Assembly (NCBI GenBank): GCA_963725655.1
Contig: CAVRYY010000001.1
Span: 124,001-188,000 of the forward strand
DNA from: CAVRXT01 sp963725655
GTDB lineage: Bacteria > Acidobacteriota > Terriglobia > Acidiferrales > UBA7541
Direction of reading: 5' to 3'
Length of the DNA: 64,000 nt
The notes below the pieces were generated by a model. It was not told where the DNA came from, made no database searches, and worked only from the letters and a program-made list of their open reading frames with translations. Below are positions 13,087 through 23,700 of the stretch, in pieces. A program made the position numbers and the translations under genes. Position 1 is the first letter of the stretch, and each line of letters starts with the position of its first letter.

Positions 13087-15492
13087 CTAGCCTCGCAATT
13101 GCTCGCTGGTAATGGCGAAAATCGCCATCGAGGGTTGCGCCGCATTTAATTGGCACCGCATGCTAACTAGTTCTTCGGACAGTGTGGGAATTGACCACAG
13201 CAAGACCTGATATTGCTCGCGAGCGCTGTCCTTTATGTACTCCAACGCCGGTTGCGCCGCGGTTGCTATCGGGCGGATGCGCGTGGCGGCAGCAATGCAA
13301 TTGGATTGCGCGACTTCAATGCCGTTGCGAACCGGCAGAGTCTGGATTTTTCCACTGGCATACTGCAGCGTATACACTGCCGCGGTTTCCCCGGTTTGTC
13401 CAACCAAGGGATAGCCGACCGGGAAAGACACCTGCCCCAGGATATGGAGTTGGACGCACGTCAGATGGATCGGAATCACGGTATCGGGGACCTCTGCCGT
13501 CAGTACTACGGCGCGGATCCGGCCATCCGCCCGAGGTGAGAGAAAGGAAACGCCGGCGATCTTGGTTTCCGGAGTCTGCCACAAGCCAAACTGCGATCCG
13601 GTGCGCTTCCACTGATCGTTCCATGTGCTGCCGACCCAATACTTCTGAAGACTGGCCTCCAGAGCTTGCCAGGATTGGCGTCCACTGCTGGAGTCCACCA
13701 ATGGTTGCAAGTCCACACTGCGAAATCTATTTTCTGAGCCAAAGGGGATGCGCTGCAGCGGCAACGCAGTCAGGCGATCTCGTTCGGGGGTGACTTCGCG
13801 TTTCGCATGCGGATGTCCGGCGAATAAGCGTGACAGCTCCGCCCAGACGCCGGGTCTCGGTTCGCGGGCTTCGGTGACCACACCCGATTCCAAGATTCCG
13901 TCGCGCATCTCGCCATCGATACGCGAATATTGGCGGATATCCTGCCAGCTCCAGAAGGCATGGCCAGACAACGCGCCAGACTCAACCAAATCGATGAGGC
14001 GGTCTGCCGTTTGTCCCATGATCGGCTCGTCCTGCCCGATCTGCTTGCCGCCCCACTCGGAGAAGGTCAACGGCTTGCTTGGCCCGTCAAACCGAGCCTC
14101 CTCATCCATTTCGTTCAGGGTGAAATCGTATTCGTGCTGGTCGAAGAAATCCAAATCGGCGCCGATAAAGAGAGGCTTCACCTTCTCCGCGTCCCGGTCG
14201 TTTGCGGCAGAGACCAGCCGCTGGATGGGATCCAGACGGTTGCATCGCTGCTTGCCCTCGCTCAGATAATCGAGGGTCAAGTTGCACTCGTTGCTGAGGA
14301 ACCACACCATCACCGACGGAGAATTCCAATCGCGCCTGATTACCGCTTCCAGGATGTTGTACCCCAGTTCGATTCTGGCGCGTTCCATGGTCTGAAAATC
14401 CATTTGCCAGAAGCCTGGCTCCTCGCTCACCAACAAGCCGAGCTCATCGGCTAGCTCGACGATGCGGCGGTCGTGCGGGTAATGTACGAGGCGAACAAAA
14501 TTGCTGCCGAGCGCCTTGATCATGCGCATGTCTTGATCTTGCTGCTGCCGCGAAAGTGTGAGGCCCTGCTCCTTCCACATGTCGTGCCGGCATATTCCGT
14601 TCAGGACGAGCCTCTTCCCGTTCAGCCGGAACTCGTTTCCCACGGCGCGGATCTCGCGAAAACCCGTCCGGCACTGCCAGGAATCGCCGGACGCGTCGGA
14701 GGTCAGTTGGGCGGTCAGGTCGTAAAGATTGGGCGTCTCCGGGGACCAGGCCGATAGGTCTTTGATCTTGAAGGCTAGCTCGATATCGTTCGAACCTTTT
14801 TTCAGTTGGACCGTCTGGCTGGCTCGCGCGACTTCGGCGTCCTTGTAACGGAGCACGGTCTCAATTCGCGCGCTCTTCGCTTCGGCACTCGACACTATGA
14901 CCCTGGGGCCAACACTGCAAGCGGAGTAGCCGTCGGTGAGATCGTAAGCCAGACGCACATTTTCGACAAAGGATGCGGGACGCAATTCCATCCACACATC
15001 GCGAATAATTCCTCCGTACGCTTCAAATCCGGAATGGACGCCCAACCCAATCTCCGCTTTAGCGGTACCGTCTGCGAACGGCACTAAGTCCGCCATTTCC
15101 ACCCGAATCTCGTTGGCGCCTTCCTTGGCGACGGCCGTAAACTCAAATTCGTAGGGAACGTAGGGGCCCATGGTGCCGAGCGTCTGGCCATTCATGGAAA
15201 CTCGTCCCCAGTAGGTTATGGCTTCAAAGTGAACGAAGACGCGTTCGCCGCGGTCCAAACGAGGCAACTCCAGACGTCGATGCAGATTATAGAAACCGCT
15301 GGGGCGGCGAGAAGAAGGTACGATGGCCGTGTCGTATCGTTTCCCATCGACAAAGTGTTCCCACTCGCCGTTCAACGAAATGCGTGAGCGCGAGGCAGGA
15401 ACGGCCGGACCCGGCGTGGAGGCAATCGCAGGGGCCGCGGTGAGAATTGCGGACGCACTCAGAGTATTGATAAAGCTACGTCGATCCATCAT
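13087..15492 (-). CDS. exported GH2 glycoside hydrolase
   Basis: An 801-residue GH2 enzyme with a Tat-like N-terminus (DRRSFINTLSASAI). ATG at 15492 follows CAGGTGAC. Sugar-binding domain about 35-185 (VHFEAITYWGRVSMNGQ), Ig-like domain about 190-290, TIM barrel about 290-560. E402 in LSNECN is the expected acid/base and E479 in FSEWGG the expected nucleophile. The final 200 residues form an additional beta domain I cannot name. The shape resembles beta-glucuronidase/beta-galactosidase-like GH2 proteins. It lies 51 bases downstream of a GH38 gene and 53 bases upstream of another, inside the operon, so it should be co-expressed with the mannosidases. Confidence 0.85.
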   Translation of the reverse strand: MMDRRSFINTLSASAILTAAPAIASTPGPAVPASRSRISLNGEWEHFVDGKRYDTAIVPSSRRPSGFYNLHRRLELPRLDRGERVFVHFEAITYWGRVSMNGQTLGTMGPYVPYEFEFTAVAKEGANEIRVEMADLVPFADGTAKAEIGLGVHSGFEAYGGIIRDVWMELRPASFVENVRLAYDLTDGYSACSVGPRVIVSSAEAKSARIETVLRYKDAEVARASQTVQLKKGSNDIELAFKIKDLSAWSPETPNLYDLTAQLTSDASGDSWQCRTGFREIRAVGNEFRLNGKRLVLNGICRHDMWKEQGLTLSRQQQDQDMRMIKALGSNFVRLVHYPHDRRIVELADELGLLVSEEPGFWQMDFQTMERARIELGYNILEAVIRRDWNSPSVMVWFLSNECNLTLDYLSEGKQRCNRLDPIQRLVSAANDRDAEKVKPLFIGADLDFFDQHEYDFTLNEMDEEARFDGPSKPLTFSEWGGKQIGQDEPIMGQTADRLIDLVESGALSGHAFWSWQDIRQYSRIDGEMRDGILESGVVTEAREPRPGVWAELSRLFAGHPHAKREVTPERDRLTALPLQRIPFGSENRFRSVDLQPLVDSSSGRQSWQALEASLQKYWVGSTWNDQWKRTGSQFGLWQTPETKIAGVSFLSPRADGRIRAVVLTAEVPDTVIPIHLTCVQLHILGQVSFPVGYPLVGQTGETAAVYTLQYASGKIQTLPVRNGIEVAQSNCIAAATRIRPIATAAQPALEYIKDSAREQYQVLLWSIPTLSEELVSMRCQLNAAQPSMAIFAITSEQLRG

Positions 15493-15542
15493 GTCACCTG
15501 CGAATTATCATCCGCTCGATTGTTTTCCAGCGGAATCAAACC

Positions 15543-18251
15543 TCAGTGCTTTTCAGATCGCTGCACATGCAACCTGAAAGTCTTGATTTCAAAAGGGTGG
15601 AGGTCGAATTGAAAAGAGTTCTGGCCGACGCTGACCTCGCGCCCGACATCCTCCATTAGATTCGCTTCCTGCACCGAAGACAGGTCCTCGTGCAGTTTTA
15701 TGCGGACCCCGTTGCTCGAGCGGCCACTCGCTTCGTACACTCGTAGGATGACGCTCCGGTCCGGCCCCGGTTTCAACGCCGAAAGAATCACGTTGGGCTG
15801 AGAAACGTCCACCCACCCCCAACGCCTGGGCAAGCTCCCCGCATGGGCGGTGGTCTTACGCACCAGCAGGGGATTGTTGATTTCCAACCCCGCACGGTAG
15901 ACGTTGGCCTGCCGCCAATCGCCGACGTGAGGGACGAGCGCATAATCCAGCGTTAAGGTTCGGCCGAGTTCAAGCCCGGTATCGGACGAGACACCCGGCT
16001 CATAGCCGCCGCCAAATCCATAAGAGGTGATCGCTGCGGAGCGGAAGAGAGAGAGAAGCAAAGTGTGTTCGACCACGTTGTTACCCGGCATCGCACAATT
16101 CAAGAGTGCCAACCCGTGTGCGCCGTCACTATAGTCAATCCAGTTTTGAGCCGGAAATTCCTGGGCTTGGGGACGTTCGATGGCTCCGAAGGGAATCTCG
16201 TCGGTGCGCTTGCCGTTTTGGACGGTGGTCGGAAATAAAACCCGGTACCGGACGTAGGGATCGTTGTTCAGGATTTGAGTTTCGATGTCAACGCGGTGCA
16301 AGCCGGCGTAAAGGCGGACGCGCGTCGAAAAGGTGCCTTTACCGAAAGGATGCGAAACGCTGTATTCGGAAAAAACCGCGCCAGCGGTGGTCTGCCCGCT
16401 ACCGCCAACCCACTCGCTGCTCAACTTCGAGCGCGCCGGGTTTGGCAGGCCGACTTTTTGGGTCATCGCGATGCTCCGTCCGCCGTTCAGCGTTCCATAG
16501 AGCTGCCAAAGGTCTCCGCCATCCTGTTCCTGAGCCACCACATTGCCTGGGCCGCGCAGAGATTCCCAGCCACTGGCTTTGTCTACCAGGCTGGTCATCT
16601 CGCCGGTCCAGATGTTGAAAGTTGCGCGGTAAAACTCATTTTCAATCGAGCCGTGGTCTTGCTGTGCGGCCGAGGCGTTTCCCGAGACGGGCGACGCGGG
16701 AGTGAGGCTGCTGGTTTTCGGCACTACGTGATACGTGGCGAACCCTAGCGCCGGAACATCGCGGGCCACGAATGCAAAATGGGCGTGCTTGATGCCGCCA
16801 TCGTCATATCGGCTTACATCGGTGAACTGTACCGGGACAGGTTGGCCCTCGGAGTCGATGAGTGCTAGATCCAAGAATCCTGGTTCACCCAAATCCACAT
16901 CGGACTCCGCGGCGTCGGTTCGCGGCCAGCCGAGTGTGTTGAAAACAACTACGGGGAAGCCCTCGCCGCGGGTGTCGATCTGGGAGGATATTTGATCCAG
17001 CGACCGTTGCACAATTTCATCGGCGGAATGCTGCGAGTTGTTATACCCGCGCAGGACGTCTTCATAAACCTTGTCGACCATCACCCCGGAAGCCAAATCG
17101 TGGGTCTGATTAAAGAGCACCGGCTCCCAGGCCCGCGTCAGTTCGTCTGGGTCAATCATTCCACCTAATGACCCAGCAAGCGCGCCGAGCCGCTCGGCAG
17201 AGGAAAGCAAACCCTCCATTTTGCGCATCCACTGTTTGAGTTCGATCCGGCTGCTGTATATCCCTTGAAAAATGGGATTCAAGTCTCCTGATATCACGGG
17301 CCGGTCCGGGCGCGCGGCAACCGCAGCCTCAAAGTCCGTGGGTACCCCAAAGCGCAGAGAAAATGGTTCGTCGCGTTTTTGGTTGAACTGGGCGACCTTG
17401 GCGGGTAACTGCCCTTCCGGTTCGGAAACGTCAGCGCCAGCCAACGCTACCCGATCGTGGCCGGGCGAAAAAGGCGTCAATGCATCGAAGGCTGAGCGAG
17501 CAAAACTCTCGAACTCCGGAGGACTTGCCGGCGAACCGTAAAACAGGTCGTAGCCTTGAGCGAGCCAAAACGCGGGAATCTGGGTGCCATCGATACCTTG
17601 CCAAGAGAACTCCGAGGGCGTGTCCAGGCCAGGGACCCCGCGGAAAAACCAATACGATTTGTAACCGGCCAGTTTCAGAATCTGGGGGATCTGAGCATTG
17701 TGTCCAAAGGTGTCGAGGTTCCAGCCGACGGTGACGTCCACACCCAAGTGCTCGCGGTAGTAGCCCTTGCCGTAAAGGATTTGCCGCACGAATGACTCAC
17801 CACTGGGCATGTTCACGTCAGGCATGACGTCGGTGCCGCCCACCAATTGGAGTCTGCCCTCGCTGACGAATTTCCGGAAAACTGGCGCGTTTTCGGGGTA
17901 GCGCTCCAGATAAGGCCGAACATAGGCGACTTGGTCGAGCACGAAGCGATATTCAGGATGCTCTGCCAGGAGGTGCAGCGCCGCGGTAATGTTTACCAGG
18001 CCCATCTCCAAGTATTCCTCGCGGGTCTTGAAGACTGCGCCCTCCCAGTGGGAGTGTGGGATGATCCAGAGCACGTCCTTTTTGGGAGCGGCATCCTTAG
18101 TGCTTTCAGCCGTTGTTTGTCCCCGGATAGAGGCGACGCCCAACTGGAGACACACGCAGACGCAGGCGCCCATCAGGATTCTGATCGCAACTGTAAGAAT
18201 CCGGGGTGACAACAGTGGGACTATTGTGTGAAGGCTCGATCGTTTTGGCAA
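15543..18251 (-). CDS. secreted GH38 alpha-mannosidase-like enzyme with altered zinc motif
   Basis: A 902-residue GH38 protein. The start is probably TTG at 18251, because AGGAGGGG lies nine bases upstream and no ATG or GTG fits the frame. A long hydrophobic N-terminus (about 15-45) acts as signal or anchor. The first zinc motif, normally H-x-D, reads HSHWEG: H68 is kept but the Asp ligand is Glu (E70). The nucleophile is present as D180 in WNLDTFGHN. The middle helical region (LFNQTHDLASG) and the C-terminal beta domains are typical. The Glu substitution may be tolerated as a carboxylate ligand. It follows the GH51 gene by 65 bases and precedes GH2 by 50 bases, in the same operon. Confidence 0.88.
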   Translation of the reverse strand: MPKRSSLHTIVPLLSPRILTVAIRILMGACVCVCLQLGVASIRGQTTAESTKDAAPKKDVLWIIPHSHWEGAVFKTREEYLEMGLVNITAALHLLAEHPEYRFVLDQVAYVRPYLERYPENAPVFRKFVSEGRLQLVGGTDVMPDVNMPSGESFVRQILYGKGYYREHLGVDVTVGWNLDTFGHNAQIPQILKLAGYKSYWFFRGVPGLDTPSEFSWQGIDGTQIPAFWLAQGYDLFYGSPASPPEFESFARSAFDALTPFSPGHDRVALAGADVSEPEGQLPAKVAQFNQKRDEPFSLRFGVPTDFEAAVAARPDRPVISGDLNPIFQGIYSSRIELKQWMRKMEGLLSSAERLGALAGSLGGMIDPDELTRAWEPVLFNQTHDLASGVMVDKVYEDVLRGYNNSQHSADEIVQRSLDQISSQIDTRGEGFPVVVFNTLGWPRTDAAESDVDLGEPGFLDLALIDSEGQPVPVQFTDVSRYDDGGIKHAHFAFVARDVPALGFATYHVVPKTSSLTPASPVSGNASAAQQDHGSIENEFYRATFNIWTGEMTSLVDKASGWESLRGPGNVVAQEQDGGDLWQLYGTLNGGRSIAMTQKVGLPNPARSKLSSEWVGGSGQTTAGAVFSEYSVSHPFGKGTFSTRVRLYAGLHRVDIETQILNNDPYVRYRVLFPTTVQNGKRTDEIPFGAIERPQAQEFPAQNWIDYSDGAHGLALLNCAMPGNNVVEHTLLLSLFRSAAITSYGFGGGYEPGVSSDTGLELGRTLTLDYALVPHVGDWRQANVYRAGLEINNPLLVRKTTAHAGSLPRRWGWVDVSQPNVILSALKPGPDRSVILRVYEASGRSSNGVRIKLHEDLSSVQEANLMEDVGREVSVGQNSFQFDLHPFEIKTFRLHVQRSEKH

Positions 18252-18316
18252 TTCGGCACGCCCCTCCTGCTACGCGATTCGATGCAGCACGTTCCGTGCT
18301 AAATAAGCGCATCCAT

Positions 18317-20704
18317 TCACTCAGTTGTTGTGCGCAATCGGAGTTCGAGCAGGGTAACAGTAAAAGGGTTGAACTCGTACTCAAACTCCCGTCCGGTGAG
18401 GTTAACTTTGCGAGTGGTGACGGCAACCCGGTTGGGCTGGTCATGGGAGTTCATCGCCTCCGAATCGGGGCTCGGACTGGTGTCGCCTAGAACAAACGAT
18501 TCTGCCGTCCGCACCGACCCCAGTGAGGGATTCAAATGGAACGCGATCTTGCGTGACGCGGCGGTCGAGTTCACGGCGTAAATACGCAACGCGCGGCCAT
18601 CTGAACTCAGGGTTGCGTCCAGGTCGGGTTCCCGCAGATAAAACGAAAGGGGACTACTTCGGTCGATTTTGAGCGGAAAAGAACCGGTGGCGCGCTGGTA
18701 CAGGCTTTGAGAATAGTAAGCAGGCGTGAGGTAAAGCCATCCTGGCCCAGGCTGAATTGCTCCTGAACCAAAGCTATCGGAGAGATTCGAGCGGTTGGCA
18801 ATCTCAACCAAGTCGCTGTAGCGATGCATCATGTTCTGGTAGCGCGATAGAGTCAAAGCGTTGCCCAGGGTCAACAACATCCCGCGCTTCAACCCAAATT
18901 CGCCGCCGGTGGCATTCCACTCGGTAACGGCGACGCGGACGTCTTTTCCCTTTCCATCTTTGGCGATCTGGTCACGCAGCCGCTTGAAATCCTCCTCGGT
19001 ATTGTTTAAATCCCCGACGGAGTAGTGATGCGGACTCAGATAGTCGAGTTCACCTTCCGCCATGCGCAACGTGCTTGGGGTGGGAAAGGAAGACAGGATT
19101 TTGATGGAGGGGTCCACCCGGCGCATTGCCGCGCCGAATGGCTTCAGTGACGCGTCGTAATCGGGTACGGCGATTTCATTTCCAATTTGCCAGTATTTTA
19201 CGTGGTAAGGCGCCGGATGGCCGTTCTTCGCGCGCATCCGGCCCCACTTGGTGTCTGCACTGCCGTTGAAGTATTCGATCTCATCGGCCGCGTCCTGCGG
19301 GGTTTTCCCGGTCCAGCGAACACAAATCATGGGTTCAGCGCCGATGTACTGCACCATTTGAACAAACTCTTCTATACCGACGAAATTCTCTTGCAGCCCG
19401 CCCCAAGGATCATCGGCAAAGGGAGGGCGAGTGTCCCAGCTTCCGACGGTGTCTTGCCATTCAAAAGATTCGATTGTGGTGCCGCCAATGCGGACGATTC
19501 CGGGATCCATCACTTTGAGCGCCTTGATTACATCCAGACGCCAGAGACCGAGCACGGCGTTGGCATCAATCAAATACACTCGATCCAGCCAGAGCGCGCC
19601 CGGGCCCTCAAATTCGATCGTCAACGTGGCATTTTGCACACTGCGCCTGGCAGTGAGCAGCACCTCCGCCGCGCGCCAATCTATCGTTCCACGGCCGAGC
19701 GAAATCGGCCCGGCAATCATGCCGCCGTCCCCATGTAAAGAGGCCCGAACGCGAACGCCGGCGTCACTACGAAGGTGCAGCCTCAAACGATAGGAGTGCT
19801 CCGCTTCGAGATAGAAGCCGTCTTGCGAAATGCCAGCCCAGGAATCGGGCAAAGGCAATTCTATTTTTTGCGAACGCTTACCGTTGAAAGGATTTTCGAT
19901 ATCGAATGAATAGCCGGCTAGATGCACGCTGCCGTCGGGGTACCAAGGTCGATATGGCTTATCAATTTCTTGTTTGTACGCCTGATTCCACGGCGGCTCG
20001 TCCTCGAAGCTAGTTGAACGCACCTGCTGCGCGATCATCGAAGGCATCAAGTCGCACAGGGGTTCGATGAACTGGCCGCCTTGCTTCCGATCAACCGGCC
20101 GCTCGCCGAGGCGGACATTCGAGATGGTGACCGATTCGTTTTCACGGGACTCCGGCACCGGTTCCAGCCGGATATCATCGAACCAGACTTTGCCGGTTTG
20201 GTTATTGAGGGCGTTCAGAGCGACATCAATTCTTCCCGGGGAGGGAACGCGGAACAACAGCCTCTCTTGCTGCCACGCGGAAGTGGTGGCCGCGGCCTGG
20301 CTGAAGCCTTGATCGCCAGCCTGCGCTTCAATGCCGATTCGTGGGCCGGCATCGGAACTGGCGGGATCCGCTACGACCGTAGATTTTACCCATCCAGTTA
20401 AGCGCCACAGGGTACCAACGGGGAGAAACACTTCCTGCCGCAAAGTGAGGTTCGCGGGATTAACTGCTGCGACCAATAGCGACTGTTTCCCTTGCTTGGC
20501 CTCAACCTTATCGGCGATGAGCGAAAAGTCTTGTTTGGCTTCGGATGGATCCACCCGCCAGAAGTCCGCCGGAGTGGCGGATTCAAATCCTGAGTTCTTC
20601 AGCGGCTGCTTTCCATCACCGCCGGCAGATGCGAGCAGAGAAAGCAGGAGCACACAAGCCAGGATCCAACAGCTAGCGGTAGGATGCGTAGTGATCTGCT
20701 TCAT
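18317..20704 (-). CDS. secreted GH51-type alpha-L-arabinofuranosidase
   Basis: A 795-residue enzyme of the GH51/clan-A type expected to release terminal alpha-L-arabinofuranose. I place the start at ATG 20704, which overlaps the stop of the upstream GH2 gene in an ATGA, indicating translational coupling; a longer reading frame has no support. Signal peptide at about 1-30 (CWILACVLLLSLLASAGG). A CBM4-like jelly roll at about 35-190 is followed by a second beta domain, then the barrel. E510 in QIGNEIAV is the acid/base and E595 in VTEWNATGG the nucleophile; RIGGTTIESF and HHYSVGDLNN are further family-like stretches. A C-terminal beta-sandwich closes the protein. Endo-acting GH51 relatives exist, so arabinofuranosidase is likely but not certain. 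Confidence 0.82.
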   Translation of the reverse strand: MKQITTHPTASCWILACVLLLSLLASAGGDGKQPLKNSGFESATPADFWRVDPSEAKQDFSLIADKVEAKQGKQSLLVAAVNPANLTLRQEVFLPVGTLWRLTGWVKSTVVADPASSDAGPRIGIEAQAGDQGFSQAAATTSAWQQERLLFRVPSPGRIDVALNALNNQTGKVWFDDIRLEPVPESRENESVTISNVRLGERPVDRKQGGQFIEPLCDLMPSMIAQQVRSTSFEDEPPWNQAYKQEIDKPYRPWYPDGSVHLAGYSFDIENPFNGKRSQKIELPLPDSWAGISQDGFYLEAEHSYRLRLHLRSDAGVRVRASLHGDGGMIAGPISLGRGTIDWRAAEVLLTARRSVQNATLTIEFEGPGALWLDRVYLIDANAVLGLWRLDVIKALKVMDPGIVRIGGTTIESFEWQDTVGSWDTRPPFADDPWGGLQENFVGIEEFVQMVQYIGAEPMICVRWTGKTPQDAADEIEYFNGSADTKWGRMRAKNGHPAPYHVKYWQIGNEIAVPDYDASLKPFGAAMRRVDPSIKILSSFPTPSTLRMAEGELDYLSPHHYSVGDLNNTEEDFKRLRDQIAKDGKGKDVRVAVTEWNATGGEFGLKRGMLLTLGNALTLSRYQNMMHRYSDLVEIANRSNLSDSFGSGAIQPGPGWLYLTPAYYSQSLYQRATGSFPLKIDRSSPLSFYLREPDLDATLSSDGRALRIYAVNSTAASRKIAFHLNPSLGSVRTAESFVLGDTSPSPDSEAMNSHDQPNRVAVTTRKVNLTGREFEYEFNPFTVTLLELRLRTTTE

Positions 20705-23700
20705 TTCGATTCCGCGAGTGTGGATATGGATTGCATTCTCTGCAGCCACGCCGCCGAGTTCTGTGGACTGAGCAGATACAACTGGATGCGTCCACTCAGT
20801 TTGTTGTGCGCAACACCTTCATTTGGATCGTCCGGGCGGAGGTCTCGGCCTTGACCGTAGTTCTGCCACCATTCGCCCCAGGCGACCGCGGCGACACCTC
20901 CGAACCAATCATTGACGTTCACTTCGATTAAATCGGAATCCACCGATGCCCGCAGGTTCTGCGAGCCGACAGCTTCGATGCCAATGCCATACCCGTCTTT
21001 GTCGGTGAGCGAGCCGAAAACAAAGTTACGCTTACTGCTGCGGAAGTCGTTGGTACCGATAGGCGTGTCGTCCAGCGCGAACGGTTGTGTGGGAGGGACG
21101 GATTGCTGGCCAGGCGCGTGCGCCATCGCCATTCCATCGTTTCGCCCGATATGATCGTCAGGATAGACGCTCCATTCACCGCGGCGGCGCCATTGCAGCT
21201 TGTCGCACCACAGAGGTACACCGAACTGCAGTCCAACTTCACGGGCGCGCGTATCCAGTCCGGTGTAAGTAAACTGATAGCTCACGGTGAGACCCCCTTG
21301 GGGCGTGATGCGAAAGCGAAGTTCACCGGCGAAATCACGGTAGGCGCCGGTTTCGATCACCTCGTAGTCGTCGCCCACGGGATGGATCTCCAGTGGTTTG
21401 GTGAGCCGCCAGGTTTCGAAGATGGGGAACTCATTTAAAGTAGATTCGATCGGCAAAACGTGAAGTTTGGGCGTTCCATACAGCACGGAGTGGCGATTGA
21501 TGAGCGCCCGCCGAATGCGGCCATTTCCTCCATCGAAAGCGATCTCGAAGTTGTCGCCAATAAAGCGCTCCATCGGACCGCCCAACCAAAATGCTTCATG
21601 CAAATAGTGAAGCGCCGCTAGCTTACCCGCAGGCTCGGCGTTCGCCACCGCAGCAACTCCCAACTGCATGCGATGAGGAACCACCAACTGGCCCTTACCG
21701 TTCCGGAAACTGAGGGACAAGATATCACCCGGCTTGGTCTGTGGCGCCAGGGGAATAGAGATATTGCCGGAGGTACGAGGAGCGACGTCTGGATGAATTG
21801 TTCCATGTTGTGAGCCGACGGACCACTCCAAAGCTAGCTCGGAGAGATTTGTAAATTCGTAGCGATTGTCGACGGCGAAGGTAGCCGGCTCGCCAGATTT
21901 CCAAGCGGGCAAGTCACGCTGCTGCAGATGCACCGGAGACATCAACATTTTGACGTGCCAGAACTCCGGTTTCTTGCGGCGCCATCCATCTACGATGCCC
22001 CATGGAGCGTCGCCGACGATGCCACGTCCAGGGATATGGTAAATGCGATCCAAGGCATGTGCCGGCTGACCGATACTGCCACGTCCATATTCGGAGTCGC
22101 GGCCGGGAACTAGGAATACGTCGTCGACCCAAGCCCAAATCATGCCGCCCTGGACGTTCTTGCTGGCCTGCACGGCGTCCCAGACCGGAATCAGGGGCTC
22201 AATGTAATAGTCGCGGTCTCCGGGATCGAGCCACATCTCTCTGGTATCGCCCCAGAGATCGCCCTGGAAAATGCACAAACTCTCATCCCAAAGGATCGGG
22301 ACTCTTACGTCTTCGCGCTCCTTCATGCGTTCGATAGTGATGGGGTTGTGCATGGTGTCCAATTCGAGAGTGGCGCTTTGTCCGGCGCTGGCGGGACGGG
22401 TGGCGTCGTGTTTCTTTACGAATTGGTGAGCCGCTTCAAAATTTGGTCCCCAAGTGCTTTCGTTTCCGACCGACCAATAGACGACGCTGGGATGGGAGAT
22501 ATCTCGCTCGAGCATCTCGGCAGTTCGCTGAACGAAAGTGGGCAAGTAGCGGAGATCGGAACTCTCGTCCACCCAGCAGAAAGGGCCCTCTTCTTCGATG
22601 TAGAAACCCAATTCGTCGGCGTCGTCGTACAAATCTTCCACCGCGGGAAAAGCGGAGTTTCGAATGGCGTCGAGGTTAGCTTCCTTCATGTTCTCGAGAT
22701 CGCGTCGAGTTAGCTCCGGCGTGGCGACTCGGCCGGTGAGCGGGTCAGATTCATAGTGGTCGGCCCCCCGTAGTTTCACCGGGACGCCGTTGATCATGAA
22801 CTGAGTTCCACGGATTTCAATCTGACGGAAACCTACACGCCGCGAAACCACTTCACCGGCCGCCGGCGCACAACACAGCTTGGCGCTGAGCAAATAGAGG
22901 AGAGGATGCTCTGCCTCCCAATGACTGGGGCTGGCCACGTGAAATTCCACGCGCTGTTCCAGCCGCGACCATGGCGCAAGTTTAATATCGAGATGGTCGT
23001 TGGGGAGGGCGACGAGATGGCCACCAGGATCCTCCAGGGAAATAACGAGGGAAGTGCCGTCTAGCTCATGTCCCGATTCGTTTTCGACGGACAGATCCAC
23101 GGACAGCGTGGCGTCCTGGTAGGCTGGGTCGAAGACAGTCTGTACGTGAAAACGTCGCACGTGGATTTCGGGAACGCTGAGGAGCCTCACCTGGCGGACG
23201 ATTCCCGCTAAAGGGAAGTTTGCGTAGTAACTCATTTTGTCCAGGTGGGAAGAGAGCGTCGCCTCACGAACCATCACCGCCAGGAGATTGTCTGACCCCA
23301 CGTGGGCGGCGTCGGTGACGTCGATCTCAAAAGGAGAGAAGCCCCCCTCGTGGGAACCTACCCGCGTGCCATTCAGCCAAACCTCGGCGCCGCTGTACAC
23401 GCCGTCAAAGACGAGCTTGATGCGGCGGCCGCGAAAACTAGCAGGAATTTGCAGGCGCCGGCGATAGCCGCCGGTTCCGGTCCGGCTGTCGAAGCCATCC
23501 ATTATCCAATGAGAGGGGACCTTGATTTCTCGCCAATCAGAATCGGAAAAATTGGCCTGGAAAAAGTCACTTTCCGGATCGGGCTTAAAGCGCCAAGCCC
23601 CATCGAGATCGAGGGGAGGAACGGTATCGTCGGGGATGCTGTATCCCGGAGTTAGATCGCCAGCTTGAATCGTGTGCTCGGGCGAAGCGACTTGAGGAAT